Positions 15,392 through 25,537 of a DNA stretch of 32,904 nt are shown here, in pieces (position 1 is the first letter of the stretch; each line of letters opens with the position of its first letter). Under the pieces are notes generated by a model, which made no database searches, was not told the origin of the DNA, and saw only the letters and a program-made list of their open reading frames with translations. A program made the position numbers and the translations under genes. The stretch is from Planctomycetota bacterium (GTDB taxonomy: Bacteria > Planctomycetota > JACOTG01), in assembly GCA_016178505.1 (NCBI GenBank), contig JACOTG010000148.1, forward strand, positions 1-32,904. The letters are read 5' to 3'.

Positions 15392-15423
15392 CCCGGCGGC
15401 CTGTGCCTGGCACCGATAGCCGG
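15392..15423 (-). repeat. 32-bp palindromic unit U2
   Basis: Read on the minus strand it begins CCGGCTAT, has the core GTGCC-A-GGCAC and ends CCGCCGGG. It lies just upstream of the lexA promoter and is the only unit in the minus orientation. Confidence 0.8.
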
Positions 15424-15426
15424 GGC

Positions 15427-15455
15427 TTGCGTACCAGACAAACGTCTGGTATTAG
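15427..15455 (+). promoter_or_regulatory. lexA promoter with candidate SOS box
   Basis: TTGCGT (15427-15432), a 17-bp spacer and TATTAG (15450-15455). A perfect palindrome TACCAGAC-AAAC-GTCTGGTA (15432-15451) fills the spacer. A repressor bound there would block RNA polymerase. It differs from the E. coli (CTGT-N8-ACAG) and Gram-positive (GAAC-N4-GTTC) boxes. GGAGGGAG follows at the right distance from the lexA ATG. Confidence 0.7.
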
Positions 15456-15484
15456 TCGGGACAGTTCGATTTGGAGGGAGTCCT

Positions 15485-16108
15485 ATGGGTCGGACGCCGG
15501 CTGGGAAGACGCGCGAACGGATCTTGGCGTTCGTGCGCGAGCGGCTGCTCGCGGGGATGCCGCCGACCGTTCGCGAGGTGCAGGAAGCGTTCGGATTCCG
15601 CGCGGTCGGCACCGCGCACGAGCATCTCGAGGCGCTCGTCGCGGGCGGACGGCTCGCGCGCGAGCGCGGGAAATCGCGCGGCTTCCGGCTGCCGACGACG
15701 CGGCGCGGCGAGAAGCCGGTCGTGCTCGTGCCGCTGCTCGGCTGCGTGCAAGCCGGCTCGCTCACGACGGCCATCGAGGATCTCGAGGGCCATCTGCCGA
15801 TCCGCTCGGGGCACGGCAGCGACGCGCTCTTCGCGCTTCGCGTCGAGGGCGAAAGCATGACGGGCGCGGGAATCCTGCCCCGCGACGTCGTCGTCGTCCG
15901 CAAGCAAGCGGCGGCGCACTCGGGCGACATCGTCGTCGCGCTCGTCGGCGAGGAGGCGACCGTGAAGCGGCTCGTCGTCCGCAAGAAACGGGTCGAGCTG
16001 CATCCCGAGAACCCGGCGTTCTCCCCCATCGTGCCCGAGCCCGAGGACGTCACGATCCTCGGCAAGGTGATCGAAGTGCGTCGCTATCTCGAGGGATCAC
16101 ATCCATGA
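15485..16108 (+). CDS. lexA: LexA repressor
   Basis: 207 residues from ATG 15485, preceded by GGAGGGAG. The N-terminal winged helix (KTRERILAFVRERLLAGMPPTVREVQEAFGFRAVGTAHEHLEALVAGGRLARERGKSRGFRL) fits LexA. The self-cleavage site is A90-G91 in LLGCVQAG. The serine-lysine dyad is Ser124 (EGESMTGAGI) and Lys161 (EATVKRLVV). RecA filaments trigger its self-cleavage, releasing SOS genes. It heads the imuA-imuB-dnaE2 cassette, so it should regulate itself and the mutagenesis genes through the palindrome in its promoter. Its stop overlaps a 21-codon ORF as ATGA. Confidence 0.95.
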   Translation: MGRTPAGKTRERILAFVRERLLAGMPPTVREVQEAFGFRAVGTAHEHLEALVAGGRLARERGKSRGFRLPTTRRGEKPVVLVPLLGCVQAGSLTTAIEDLEGHLPIRSGHGSDALFALRVEGESMTGAGILPRDVVVVRKQAAAHSGDIVVALVGEEATVKRLVVRKKRVELHPENPAFSPIVPEPEDVTILGKVIEVRRYLEGSHP

Positions 16109-16170
16109 GCGCAGACCTTTTTCCGATGGCGCGCACGGTGCGGCGCGATCCGAAAGAAGTGTACCCATGA
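16105..16170 (+). CDS. 21-codon mini-ORF bridging lexA and imuA
   Basis: MSADLFPMARTVRRDPKEVYP. Its ATG overlaps the lexA stop (ATGA, 16105-16108) and its stop overlaps the imuA start (ATGA, 16167-16170). It therefore fills the gap between the two genes exactly. It may act only as a ribosome relay that couples imuA to lexA. The ADLF near its N-terminus faintly resembles a sliding-clamp-binding motif, but this is speculative. No homologue is known to me. Confidence 0.35.
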   Translation: MSADLFPMARTVRRDPKEVYP

Positions 16171-16835
16171 GCGCCGGCGCCCTCCCCCGTCCGCGCGCGT
16201 CGCTTCGCGATCTCTTGGCCACGCGCCGCGTCCTGCGCGGGCTCGTGCACCGCGAGGCGCCGAGTGCGTGGCGGCTCGCAACGTTTCGCGGGAGGCTCGC
16301 CGAGATCTCGGGAGGCCGCGCGTCCGCGACGCTGACCCTCGCGTTCCGGCTCGTGCTCGACGCGCAGAAGGTCGGCGAGCCGGTCGCGTGGATCGGGACG
16401 ACGTCGAGCGCGTTCTATCCGCCGGACGTCGCCGACGGCGGCGTCGATCTCGCGGCGCTCGTCGTCGTGCGCGTGCCCGAGGTGTGCGTCATCCCGCGCG
16501 CGGCCGAGCGACTCTTGCGATCGGGCGCGTTCGGCCTCGTCCTTCTCGACCTCGGCGGGCGCGCGCGGCTCTCGCTCGCGGCGCAGACGCGGCTCGCGAG
16601 CCTCGCGCTCGCGCACGACGCCGCGCTCCTCTGCCTCACCGAGAAGGACGCCGATCGGCAGTCGCAGGGCTCGCTCGTCTCGCTTCGCGCCGAGGCCGTG
16701 CGACGCGCGAACGAGAATGCGGGCGATTACGAGCGAAATCGTTTCTCTTGCGAAGCGCGCGTGCAGAAGGACAAGCGACGGGCGCCCGGCTGGACACATC
16801 GGGAGAACTTCCGTGGACCGGATGGCCTGCGTTGA
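16167..16835 (+). CDS. imuA: ImuA-like RecA-fold mutagenesis protein
   Basis: 222 residues. SAWRLATFRGRLAEISGGRASATLTLAFRLVLDAQKVGEPVAWIGTTSSAFYPPDVADGGVDLAALVVV is the ImuA/RecA-like core. The Walker A region is degenerate (GGRASATLTLA, without GKT/GKS), so ATP binding is doubtful. Later strands SGAFGLVLLDLGG and LALAHDAALLCLTEK fit the same fold. ImuA works with ImuB and DnaE2 in SOS-induced translesion synthesis. Its 3' end overlaps the imuB start by 23 bp. The basic C-terminus (CEARVQKDKRRAPGWTHRENF) matches the tail that contacts partners in other ImuA proteins. Confidence 0.85.
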   Translation: MSAGALPRPRASLRDLLATRRVLRGLVHREAPSAWRLATFRGRLAEISGGRASATLTLAFRLVLDAQKVGEPVAWIGTTSSAFYPPDVADGGVDLAALVVVRVPEVCVIPRAAERLLRSGAFGLVLLDLGGRARLSLAAQTRLASLALAHDAALLCLTEKDADRQSQGSLVSLRAEAVRRANENAGDYERNRFSCEARVQKDKRRAPGWTHRENFRGPDGLR

Positions 16836-18264
16836 CGTCCCGGCCTTTCCGCTCCAGATCCTCCTGCGAAGGCATCCGGAGTGGCGACGCCTTCCCGCCG
16901 CAGTGGTCGATCGCGACCGACCGCAGGGAATCCTTCTCTGGGTCAACGAGAAGGCGCGGACCCTTCGCGTGCTGCCGGGCCAGCGCTTCGCGACCGCGCT
17001 CTCGCTCGCGCGCGACCTGCGCGCAGCCGAGGTGCCTTCCAACGAGATCGAGCGGGCGGTTGCCGCGACCGCCGATCGGCTGCGCCGCTTCACGCCCGGC
17101 GTCGAGCCCGCGGACGGCGAGCCGGGCGTCTTCTGGCTCGACGCCTCGGGGCTCGAGCCGCTCTTCCGCTCGCTGCGTCGCTGGGCGTCGCTTCTTCGCG
17201 CGGACCTCGCAGACGCGGGCTTCGCGGCGACGCTCGTTGTGGGCTTCGATCGCTTCGGCACGTACGCGGTCGCGAAGTCGAGCGCGCGAAGCGGCCTCGT
17301 CCTCTTCGACGACGCGGCGAGCGAGCGCGAGGCCGCGCGGCGGATCCCTCTCGATCGGCTCGCCCTTCCGCCATCCGTGCGCGACGCGTTGTGGAAGCTC
17401 GGCGTGCGCACGGTCGGCGCGTTCGTCGATCTGCCGCCGCGTGGGATCGAGTCGCGCTTCGGCGAGGTCGCGCATCGCTTGCACCGGCTCGCGTCGGGCG
17501 CGCTCGCGCTCGGCCTCTCGCCGGCGCCGCCCGCGGAGGTCTTCGCCGGACGCTGCCTCCTCGACTACGGCGAGGCCGACGCGATGCGCCTTCTCGTCGT
17601 CGTCGAGGATCTCCTGCGGCCGATCCTCGCGGCGCTCGCGCGCGCGGGCCGCGCCGTCCTCGAGCTTCGGCTCGGCCTCGTCTTCGAGCGCGAGGGCGAG
17701 CGCACGGAAAGCCTGAGGCCCGCGGCGCCCACGCTCGACGCGGCGCAGCTCCTCGATCTCGTGCGCATCCGCCTCGAGTCGATCGATCTCCTGCATCCGG
17801 CCGTCGAGGTCTCGCTCGACGCCGACGCGGCGACGGCGACGCGCGAGCAGCTCGACCTCTTTCGCGAGCGGCCGCGGCGCGACGTCGCCGCCGCGAACCG
17901 CGCGCTCGCGCGCCTGCGTGCCGACTTCGGGGCCGATGCCGTCTCTCGCGCCGCGCTTCGCGACGGGCATCTGCCCGAAGGCCGCTTCTCGTGGGAGGCG
18001 CTCGATCGGCTCGCCCAGGCCGTGCCGCGCGACGTCGCGATGCCGCCGCTCATCCGGCGCATCTACGCCGAGCCCGTTCCGCTGCCGACGGGCTCGCGCC
18101 GCGACGTCGGCGACGCGCTCGGCTCCTACGTCGTGTCGGGCGGTTGGTGGCGCCGCACCGTCGACCGCGCCTACCACTTCGCCGAAACGAATTCCGGCGA
18201 CGTGCTGTGGCTCTTCTACGACCGCATCCGCCGCCGCTGGTACCTGCAAGGCCGCCTCGAATGA
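16813..18264 (+). CDS. imuB: ImuB, Y-family polymerase-like accessory protein
   Basis: 483 residues from GTG 16813, seven bases after GGAG; ATG 16822 is the alternative. ACVDVPAFPLQILLRRHPEWRRLPAAVVDRDRPQGILLWVNEKAR is the ImuB N-terminus. The Y-family catalytic SxDE motif is absent (GVFWLDASGLEPLF at that place), as in other ImuB proteins, so it should not polymerise DNA itself. A canonical sliding-clamp-binding motif QLDLF lies at 346-350, the hub that brings DnaE2 to the clamp. The C-terminal segment WWRRTVDRAYHFAETNSGDVLWLFYDRIRRRWYLQGRLE is family-typical. The stop is 1 bp before a boundary repeat. Confidence 0.92.
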   Translation: MDRMACVDVPAFPLQILLRRHPEWRRLPAAVVDRDRPQGILLWVNEKARTLRVLPGQRFATALSLARDLRAAEVPSNEIERAVAATADRLRRFTPGVEPADGEPGVFWLDASGLEPLFRSLRRWASLLRADLADAGFAATLVVGFDRFGTYAVAKSSARSGLVLFDDAASEREAARRIPLDRLALPPSVRDALWKLGVRTVGAFVDLPPRGIESRFGEVAHRLHRLASGALALGLSPAPPAEVFAGRCLLDYGEADAMRLLVVVEDLLRPILAALARAGRAVLELRLGLVFEREGERTESLRPAAPTLDAAQLLDLVRIRLESIDLLHPAVEVSLDADAATATREQLDLFRERPRRDVAAANRALARLRADFGADAVSRAALRDGHLPEGRFSWEALDRLAQAVPRDVAMPPLIRRIYAEPVPLPTGSRRDVGDALGSYVVSGGWWRRTVDRAYHFAETNSGDVLWLFYDRIRRRWYLQGRLE

Positions 18265-18265
18265 C

Positions 18266-18306
18266 AACTGACGCATACGGAGCCTGGATCCTTTTTCCCA
18301 CTTACG
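18266..18306 (-). repeat. Boundary repeat copy B (class 2), after the imuB stop
   Basis: A 41-bp copy that differs at one base from copy A, some 13 kb away. The CTCCGTATGCG end faces imuB and begins within two bases of its stop codon. The ATG position of copies C and D is AGG here. It pairs with copy C to form the imuB-dnaE2 inverted repeat. Confidence 0.85.
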
Positions 18307-18364
18307 CGCACCTCGACGAAACCGCCGCCTTCGCCCCGTCGAGGCGAGCTGCTAACTGAAGAAA

Positions 18365-18388
<24 letters not shown>
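18269..18388. promoter_or_regulatory. Long inverted repeat spanning the imuB-dnaE2 junction
   Basis: Positions 18269-18290 and 18367-18388 are a perfect 22-bp inverted repeat made by repeat copies B and C. Pairing can continue inward through the T-run opposite the A-run. A nested 8-bp inverted repeat, CCTCGACG (18311-18318) and CGTCGAGG (18337-18344), lies in the loop. In RNA this would hold the dnaE2 ribosome-binding region and start codon in a stem. Confidence 0.7.
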
Positions 18389-21472
<3,084 letters not shown>

Positions 21473-21504
21473 CCGGCTAAAAGTGTCAGACACTTTCCGA
21501 CGGA
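21473..21504 (+). repeat. 32-bp palindromic unit U3
   Basis: Starts CCGGCTAA immediately after the dnaE2 stop. The core is the perfect palindrome AAAGTGTC-A-GACACTTT (21480-21496) and the unit ends CCGACGGA. It could also serve as a weak terminator for the cassette. Confidence 0.88.
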
Positions 21505-21536
21505 CCGGCTAACGGTGCCAGGCACCCGCCGCCGGA
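21505..21536 (+). repeat. 32-bp palindromic unit U4
   Basis: Directly abuts U3 in head-to-tail order with no base between. The core is GGTGCC-A-GGCACC (21514-21526) and the unit ends GCCGCCGGA. Confidence 0.88.
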
Positions 21537-21540
21537 ACCT

Positions 21541-21561
21541 CGCATACGGAGTCAGACACCC
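21541..21561 (-). repeat. Hybrid repeat G joining class 1 and class 2 features
   Basis: On the minus strand it reads GGGTGTCTGACTCCGTATGC, then G. This is half of the class 1 palindrome (GTGTC-T-GAC) fused to the class 2 end CTCCGTATGCG. It lies 4 bp beyond U4 and links the two repeat classes. Confidence 0.6.
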
Positions 21562-21630
21562 GACAACAACGTCGCGCCCGCAGCACGCCCGCGCGCTCCG
21601 AGTGTGGTCGTCGCTGCCGTGCGCCGCACA

Positions 21631-21671
21631 TGGGGAATAATCCGCCGGATTCGACCCTGGCTCCGTACGCG
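21631..21671 (+). repeat. Boundary repeat copy E (class 2, long form)
   Basis: A 41-bp unit starting TGGGGAATAATCCGCCGGA and ending CCTGGCTCCGTACGCG. It matches copy F (22349-22389) at all but three or so positions. It lies 3' of the unknown gene 21740-22318, with unit U5 in between. Confidence 0.8.
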
Positions 21672-21695
21672 CGGGCTCCGCGCGCGATCACCACG

Positions 21696-21727
21696 CCGGC
21701 TGAAAGTGCCAGGCACGCGCCGCCGGA
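21696..21727 (+). repeat. 32-bp palindromic unit U5
   Basis: Begins CCGGCTGA, has the core GTGCC-A-GGCAC and ends GCCGCCGGA. It lies 12 bp beyond the stop of the convergent gene that ends at 21740. Confidence 0.85.
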
Positions 21728-21739
21728 TCGAATGTGCGA

Positions 21740-22318
21740 TCACGTCGCGGAGTCGATCGGCGCGAAGATCCAGCGGAAGCGATCCCATCGCGGCGGCTGG
21801 AAATCCTCGAGGTCGAGAAACCCGCTCGCAACGCTCACGACCTCCTCCGCCGAAGCGAGCCGCGGCTCGAAGTTCTCCGAGACGACGATCAGCCCCTCGA
21901 ACGGGACGCGCGCCCGCGTCTCGACACGAACTCCGCGCTCGAGCGATCCGTCGTCGCGCGGCACGTCGACGGTCAGAGCCACGTCGACATCGAACGTGGA
22001 CGCACTCGCGCGCCGCAGCGTGAGTCGTTCGAGCGTCGCCCAGTGGTGCTCGAAAAAGTAGAAAAAAGGCTCGACGAGGTCGGGTTGCAACACGTTGGTC
22101 GACGCGCGCCCGTCCAGCTCGACCCAGCGCCGGATCGGCCACGTGAGCCAGTCCACCAGAACCGCCGTGTCCGCCTCCGCGCCGTCGACGATCACCCGCT
22201 CGAAGGGAATGAAGAGGTTCCAGAAGAGCCCGCGAGCGAGGCCCTGCTTCTCGTTCTCGTGAATGTAGGCGTCGAGCGTCCCCGTCTCGAGCCGCAGTTC
22301 GTGAGTCGGAAACCTCAT
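21740..22318 (-). CDS. Conserved-looking protein of unknown function
   Basis: 192 residues, soluble, no signal peptide or membrane segment. It is rich in alternating hydrophobic and charged residues, suggesting beta structure (TFDVDVALTVDVPRDDGSLERGVRVETRARVPFEGLIVVSENF), plus an aromatic helix FFYFFEHHWATLERLTLR. I do not recognise the family. The start ATG has GGAG eight bases upstream. It is flanked on both sides by boundary repeats (E and U5 at its 3' end, F at its 5' end) and reads toward dnaE2. The codon pattern fits a real gene on this strand. Confidence 0.65.
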   Translation of the reverse strand: MRFPTHELRLETGTLDAYIHENEKQGLARGLFWNLFIPFERVIVDGAEADTAVLVDWLTWPIRRWVELDGRASTNVLQPDLVEPFFYFFEHHWATLERLTLRRASASTFDVDVALTVDVPRDDGSLERGVRVETRARVPFEGLIVVSENFEPRLASAEEVVSVASGFLDLEDFQPPRWDRFRWIFAPIDSAT

Positions 22319-22348
22319 TCCTTGCTCTCCGGCGACACGCGCCGGCGG

Positions 22349-22389
22349 TGGGGAATAATCCGCCGGAGTTGAGCCTGGCTCCGTACGCG
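22349..22389 (+). repeat. Boundary repeat copy F (class 2, long form)
   Basis: A 41-bp near-identical partner of copy E. Its CTCCGTACGCG end faces the adh stop codon, 5 bp away. It fills the gap between adh and the unknown gene. Confidence 0.82.
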
Positions 22390-22394
22390 TGGAC

Positions 22395-23444
22395 TTACTT
22401 TTTGAGGGAGGCGACGTCGATCACGAAGCGGTACTTGACGTCGCTCTTGATCATGCGCTCGTAGGCTTCGTTGATCTTCTGGATCGGGATGACCTCGACG
22501 TCCGAGACGATCTTGTGCGCGGCGCAGAAGTCGAGCATCTCCTGCGTCTCGGCGATGCCGCCGATGCTCGAGCCCGCGAGGCGGTGGCTCGCCATGACGA
22601 GCGCGGCAGCGGCGAGCGGCATCGGCTCCCCCGGCAGCCCGACGAGCACCATCGTACCGAGTGCGCGGAGCGTCAGCAGATACGAGTTCACGTCGTGCGG
22701 CGCCGAGATCGTGTCGATCACCAAATGGAACCGCCCCGCGAGCTTCTCGAAATCACCGGCGCTCTTCGTCAACGCGAAGCCGTGCGCGCCGAGACGCCGC
22801 GCGTCATTCTCCTTCGCCGGCGACGTGCTGAGCACCGTCACCTCGGCGCCCATCGCGGCCGCTATCTTGACCGCCATGTGGCCAAGCCCGCCGAGCCCGA
22901 CGACGCCGACGCGATCGCCCTTCGTGCACTTCCACTCGCGTAGCGGCGAGTAGGTCGTGATGCCCGCACACAGGAGCGGCGCGGCGGCCGCGAGGGCGAG
23001 GCCCGACGGAATCCGCAGCACGTAGCGCTCGTCGACCACGATCTGCGTCGAGTAGCCGCCATGGGTCGGCGTCTTCCGGTCCATCTCGGTGCCGTTGTAG
23101 GTGAACGCCGCCGTCTTGTCGCAGAACTGCTCGACGCCGCGGCGGCAGTACTCGCACTCGCGGCACGAGTCGACGAAGCACCCGACCCCGGCGATGTCGC
23201 CGACGTTGAACTTGCCGACGCCGTCGCCGATGCGCTTCACGCGGCCGATGATCTCGTGGCCGGGAACCATGGGAAACGTGCTGCCGGTCCACTCGTCGCG
23301 CACCTGGTGGATGTCGCTGTGGCAAACGCCGCAGAAGAGGATGTCGATGAGCACGTCGTACGAGCCCGGCTCGCGGCGATCGATCGAGAACGGGGCGAGC
23401 GGCGCACGCACGGCGGGTGCTGCATAGGCGGGGGTCTTCAGCAT
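22395..23444 (-). CDS. Zinc-dependent NAD(P)-alcohol dehydrogenase, YahK/CAD-like
   Basis: 349 residues from ATG 23444, seven bases after AAGGAG. The catalytic zinc site is GVCHSD and GHE (VPGHEIIGRV). The structural zinc cysteines are CRECEYCRRGVEQFC. The nucleotide-binding motif is VGVVGLGGLGHMAVKIA. The closest pattern is the cinnamyl-alcohol/YahK-type aldehyde reductase group, usually NADPH-dependent and broad in substrate, reducing aldehydes to alcohols. The gene is transcribed alone from a good promoter, divergent from the sigma factor gene. The exact substrate is unknown. Confidence 0.93.
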   Translation of the reverse strand: MLKTPAYAAPAVRAPLAPFSIDRREPGSYDVLIDILFCGVCHSDIHQVRDEWTGSTFPMVPGHEIIGRVKRIGDGVGKFNVGDIAGVGCFVDSCRECEYCRRGVEQFCDKTAAFTYNGTEMDRKTPTHGGYSTQIVVDERYVLRIPSGLALAAAAPLLCAGITTYSPLREWKCTKGDRVGVVGLGGLGHMAVKIAAAMGAEVTVLSTSPAKENDARRLGAHGFALTKSAGDFEKLAGRFHLVIDTISAPHDVNSYLLTLRALGTMVLVGLPGEPMPLAAAALVMASHRLAGSSIGGIAETQEMLDFCAAHKIVSDVEVIPIQKINEAYERMIKSDVKYRFVIDVASLKK

Positions 23445-23511
23445 GTTGGAACTCCTTGCGTTCGAGATTGCGGGACCGCCAGAACATCCGCCGGTGACCC
23501 GTCGACGCGCG

Positions 23512-23540
23512 ACTATAGGTTGCGCGTGCGCGCGCGCCAA
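23512..23540 (-). promoter_or_regulatory. Sigma-70-type promoter of the alcohol dehydrogenase gene
   Basis: On the minus strand TTGGCG (23540-23535), a 17-bp spacer and TATAGT (23517-23512), 67 bp upstream of the start codon. Confidence 0.55.
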
Positions 23541-23628
23541 CGCACATTTCGGCGAGCGACGCGTTCACGCCGCGCTCGGCATCCGCGTCCGTCCCGGGTA
23601 TCCTCGAAACGAATCGCGGAGACACTCG

Positions 23629-24225
23629 ATGACACCGAATCGCAACACCCGATCGTCGCTCTTGCTTCGACTTCGCAGCCGCGGCGACGATCGCGCGTGG
23701 CGCGAGTTCGATGCGTCCTATCGTGACCTCATCCTGCGCTACTGCCGGCGACGTGGACTGCAAGTCGCCGACGCAGAGGACGTGCGCCAGGACGTTCTCT
23801 CGAAGCTCTCGCGCGCGCTGCCGAACTTCGAGTACGACCGATCGAAGGGACGCTTCCGCGATTACCTCGGGCGCGTCGTCGCGAACGCGATCCATTCGCG
23901 CCGGGCCGGCGAGCGCGGCGTGGCGCCATCGACGACGGTCGACGATGCCGCGGACGTCGCGGATCCGGACGACGCGCTCTCGGCCGCGTGGGAAGAAGAA
24001 TGGGTGCAATGCCATTTCCGCCGCGCTCTCCAATCGCTGCGCGCATCGACCGAGGAGAAGACCCTCGCGATCTTCGAGGCGATACTCGCGGGCGAGTCGT
24101 ATGCCGCGGTCGCCGCACGCTTCGGCACGAGCGAGGCGGCGGCGCGAAAGATCAAGGAGCGCCTCCGCGATCGCCTGCGCGAGGAAGTCGTCCGCCAACT
24201 CGCGGACGAGGACCTCGAGGTGTGA
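23629..24225 (+). CDS. ECF-type RNA polymerase sigma factor
   Basis: 198 residues from ATG 23629. Region 2 is LLLRLRSRGDDRAWREFDASYRDLILRYCRRRGLQVADAEDVRQDVLSKLSRALPNFEYDRSKGRFRDYLGRVVANAI, a pattern typical of planctomycete ECF factors. Region 4 is LRASTEEKTLAIFEAILAGESYAAVAARFGTSEAAARKIKERLRDRLREEV, a helix-turn-helix. No anti-sigma factor gene is adjacent. Downstream, in the same direction, lie the M49-like lipoprotein and a transmembrane Ser/Thr kinase. In planctomycetes such sigma factors are often linked to kinases rather than classic anti-sigma factors. Its target promoters are unknown. Confidence 0.9.
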   Translation: MTPNRNTRSSLLLRLRSRGDDRAWREFDASYRDLILRYCRRRGLQVADAEDVRQDVLSKLSRALPNFEYDRSKGRFRDYLGRVVANAIHSRRAGERGVAPSTTVDDAADVADPDDALSAAWEEEWVQCHFRRALQSLRASTEEKTLAIFEAILAGESYAAVAARFGTSEAAARKIKERLRDRLREEVVRQLADEDLEV

Positions 24226-24263
24226 CGGCGCTCGGCATTCCGGCGACGGCGACGACCCCATGA
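24222..24263 (+). CDS. 13-codon mini-ORF bridging the sigma factor and M49-like genes
   Basis: MTALGIPATATTP, from a GTG that overlaps the sigma factor stop (GTGA, 24222-24225) to a TGA that overlaps the next start (ATGA, 24260-24263). It may serve only as a ribosome relay. It is listed because two other gaps in the window show the same arrangement. Confidence 0.15.
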   Translation: MTALGIPATATTP

Positions 24264-25537
24264 CATCGAGCGCTGCGAGCCGCGCGGTCGCGGCCGTCGT
24301 CGTCGCGGCGTCTTTCTCGTGCCGATCGAACTCCTCGACCCACTCGGCCGTCGACCCCATCTCGGACGCCCCCGTACTTGGCGGCGCCGATCGCGACTGC
24401 CTCGGTGCGCTCGTCGAGGCGACCCGCGCGTTCCCGCCCGCGGGAACGGACGCGCGCGCCGGGTCGGCATGGCATCGCGCGGCCGATCTCGCGGAGCGGT
24501 CGGGTCGCTCGTCTCTCGCGAGCTACCTTCGCGTCGCGGCGACCGCCGTCGAGACGCGCGACACCGCCGGTCTCGATCGGGCGTGGTTTCGCACCGACGA
24601 CTCGCCGATCGTCGTCGTGATCGGCCCCTCCCCCGGCCCGCCCGCGTTCGTCCACGTCGGAGTCCGCGACGAATCGGAGGACGCCTGGCTCTCCGTGTAT
24701 CGCGAGCGATGGGGCGAGTTCGAGCGATCGTTGCCGCTGCCGGCCGGATTCGTGTCGACGGCGGGCGCGCTCGATTCGCGCGTCGTCGTCGCCGACGTGG
24801 TGGAGCGTGGCGGAACGGCGGCGCGATCGACCCCCTCGTCGACGACGCTGCCTCTCGATTCGACGCTTCGAAACGAGCTCGGCCGCGGTTGGGTCTTCTG
24901 GAAGAACACGATGCGGGACGCGTGGTTCGCGACCGCAATCGCACCCGCTGCGTCGCTCGTCTTGGCGCCGGACGACGTGCCCTTCGCCACCGCTCGCGCC
25001 CATCGCCGCTTCTACGTCACGCGGTTCACGACGTACGGCCTCGGTCCGCAAGTCGCGCCGAGCGACGCCGGTCCCGTCAGCCTCGAGCAGTGCTTCGGCG
25101 ACCTTCACGATCCGCTCGTCATCGCGAAAGCGGACCTCCTCGGCACTCTGGCGCACGCGTGGCTCGTCGAGCGACGCGACGAGCCTCGGGAGATCGCGCC
25201 GGAGATGGCGGCGATGCTCGTGCTCATGAGCTTCCGCGCGCTTCGCGATGCAATCGACGGCAAGGCGCCGGCTCCGCACGAAGCGGCGTCGCGGCTCATC
25301 CTCGGATGGCTGCGCCGCGAGCGCGCGATCGCACTGGACCCGAAGACCGATCGCTGGCAGATCGACGCGGGCCGCGTCTTCGAAGCGGCGCGATCGCTCG
25401 TTCGCGAGATCTTCGAAATCCACGCGACCGGCGACGTCGCACGCGCTCGCCGACTCATCGACGCGTTCGCTCACGCCGGCGCCGACATCGACATCGATCG
25501 AACGCTCGAGCGCCTGGCCAAGCACGCGAACCGATGA
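24260..25537 (+). CDS. M49 (dipeptidyl-peptidase III)-like exported protein without zinc ligands
   Basis: 425 residues. The N-terminus has a signal with a late Cys (VVAASFSC), a probable lipoprotein. The body resembles bacterial M49-type proteins, with LSVYRERWGEFERSLPLP, FWKNTMRDAWFATAIAP and the C-terminal RWQIDAGRVFEAARSLVREIFEIHATGDVARARRLIDAF. Where relatives carry the zinc motif (HExxH before GLGP), this protein reads RFTTYGLGP. The later Glu-containing EEAKAD is VIAKAD. It should not bind zinc or cut peptides. It may sense or bind peptides for the sigma factor or kinase encoded on either side. The family call rests on remembered patterns and is moderate. Confidence 0.55.
   Translation: MTSSAASRAVAAVVVAASFSCRSNSSTHSAVDPISDAPVLGGADRDCLGALVEATRAFPPAGTDARAGSAWHRAADLAERSGRSSLASYLRVAATAVETRDTAGLDRAWFRTDDSPIVVVIGPSPGPPAFVHVGVRDESEDAWLSVYRERWGEFERSLPLPAGFVSTAGALDSRVVVADVVERGGTAARSTPSSTTLPLDSTLRNELGRGWVFWKNTMRDAWFATAIAPAASLVLAPDDVPFATARAHRRFYVTRFTTYGLGPQVAPSDAGPVSLEQCFGDLHDPLVIAKADLLGTLAHAWLVERRDEPREIAPEMAAMLVLMSFRALRDAIDGKAPAPHEAASRLILGWLRRERAIALDPKTDRWQIDAGRVFEAARSLVREIFEIHATGDVARARRLIDAFAHAGADIDIDRTLERLAKHANR

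Noticed and set aside
16636..18276. Long minus-strand open frame opposite imuB
   Set aside because: imuB is supported by family motifs, including QLDLF and the typical C-terminus; the antisense frame has none.
22804..24360. Long minus-strand open frame across adh and the sigma factor gene
   Set aside because: It overlaps real genes on both strands and contains an out-of-frame reading of adh.
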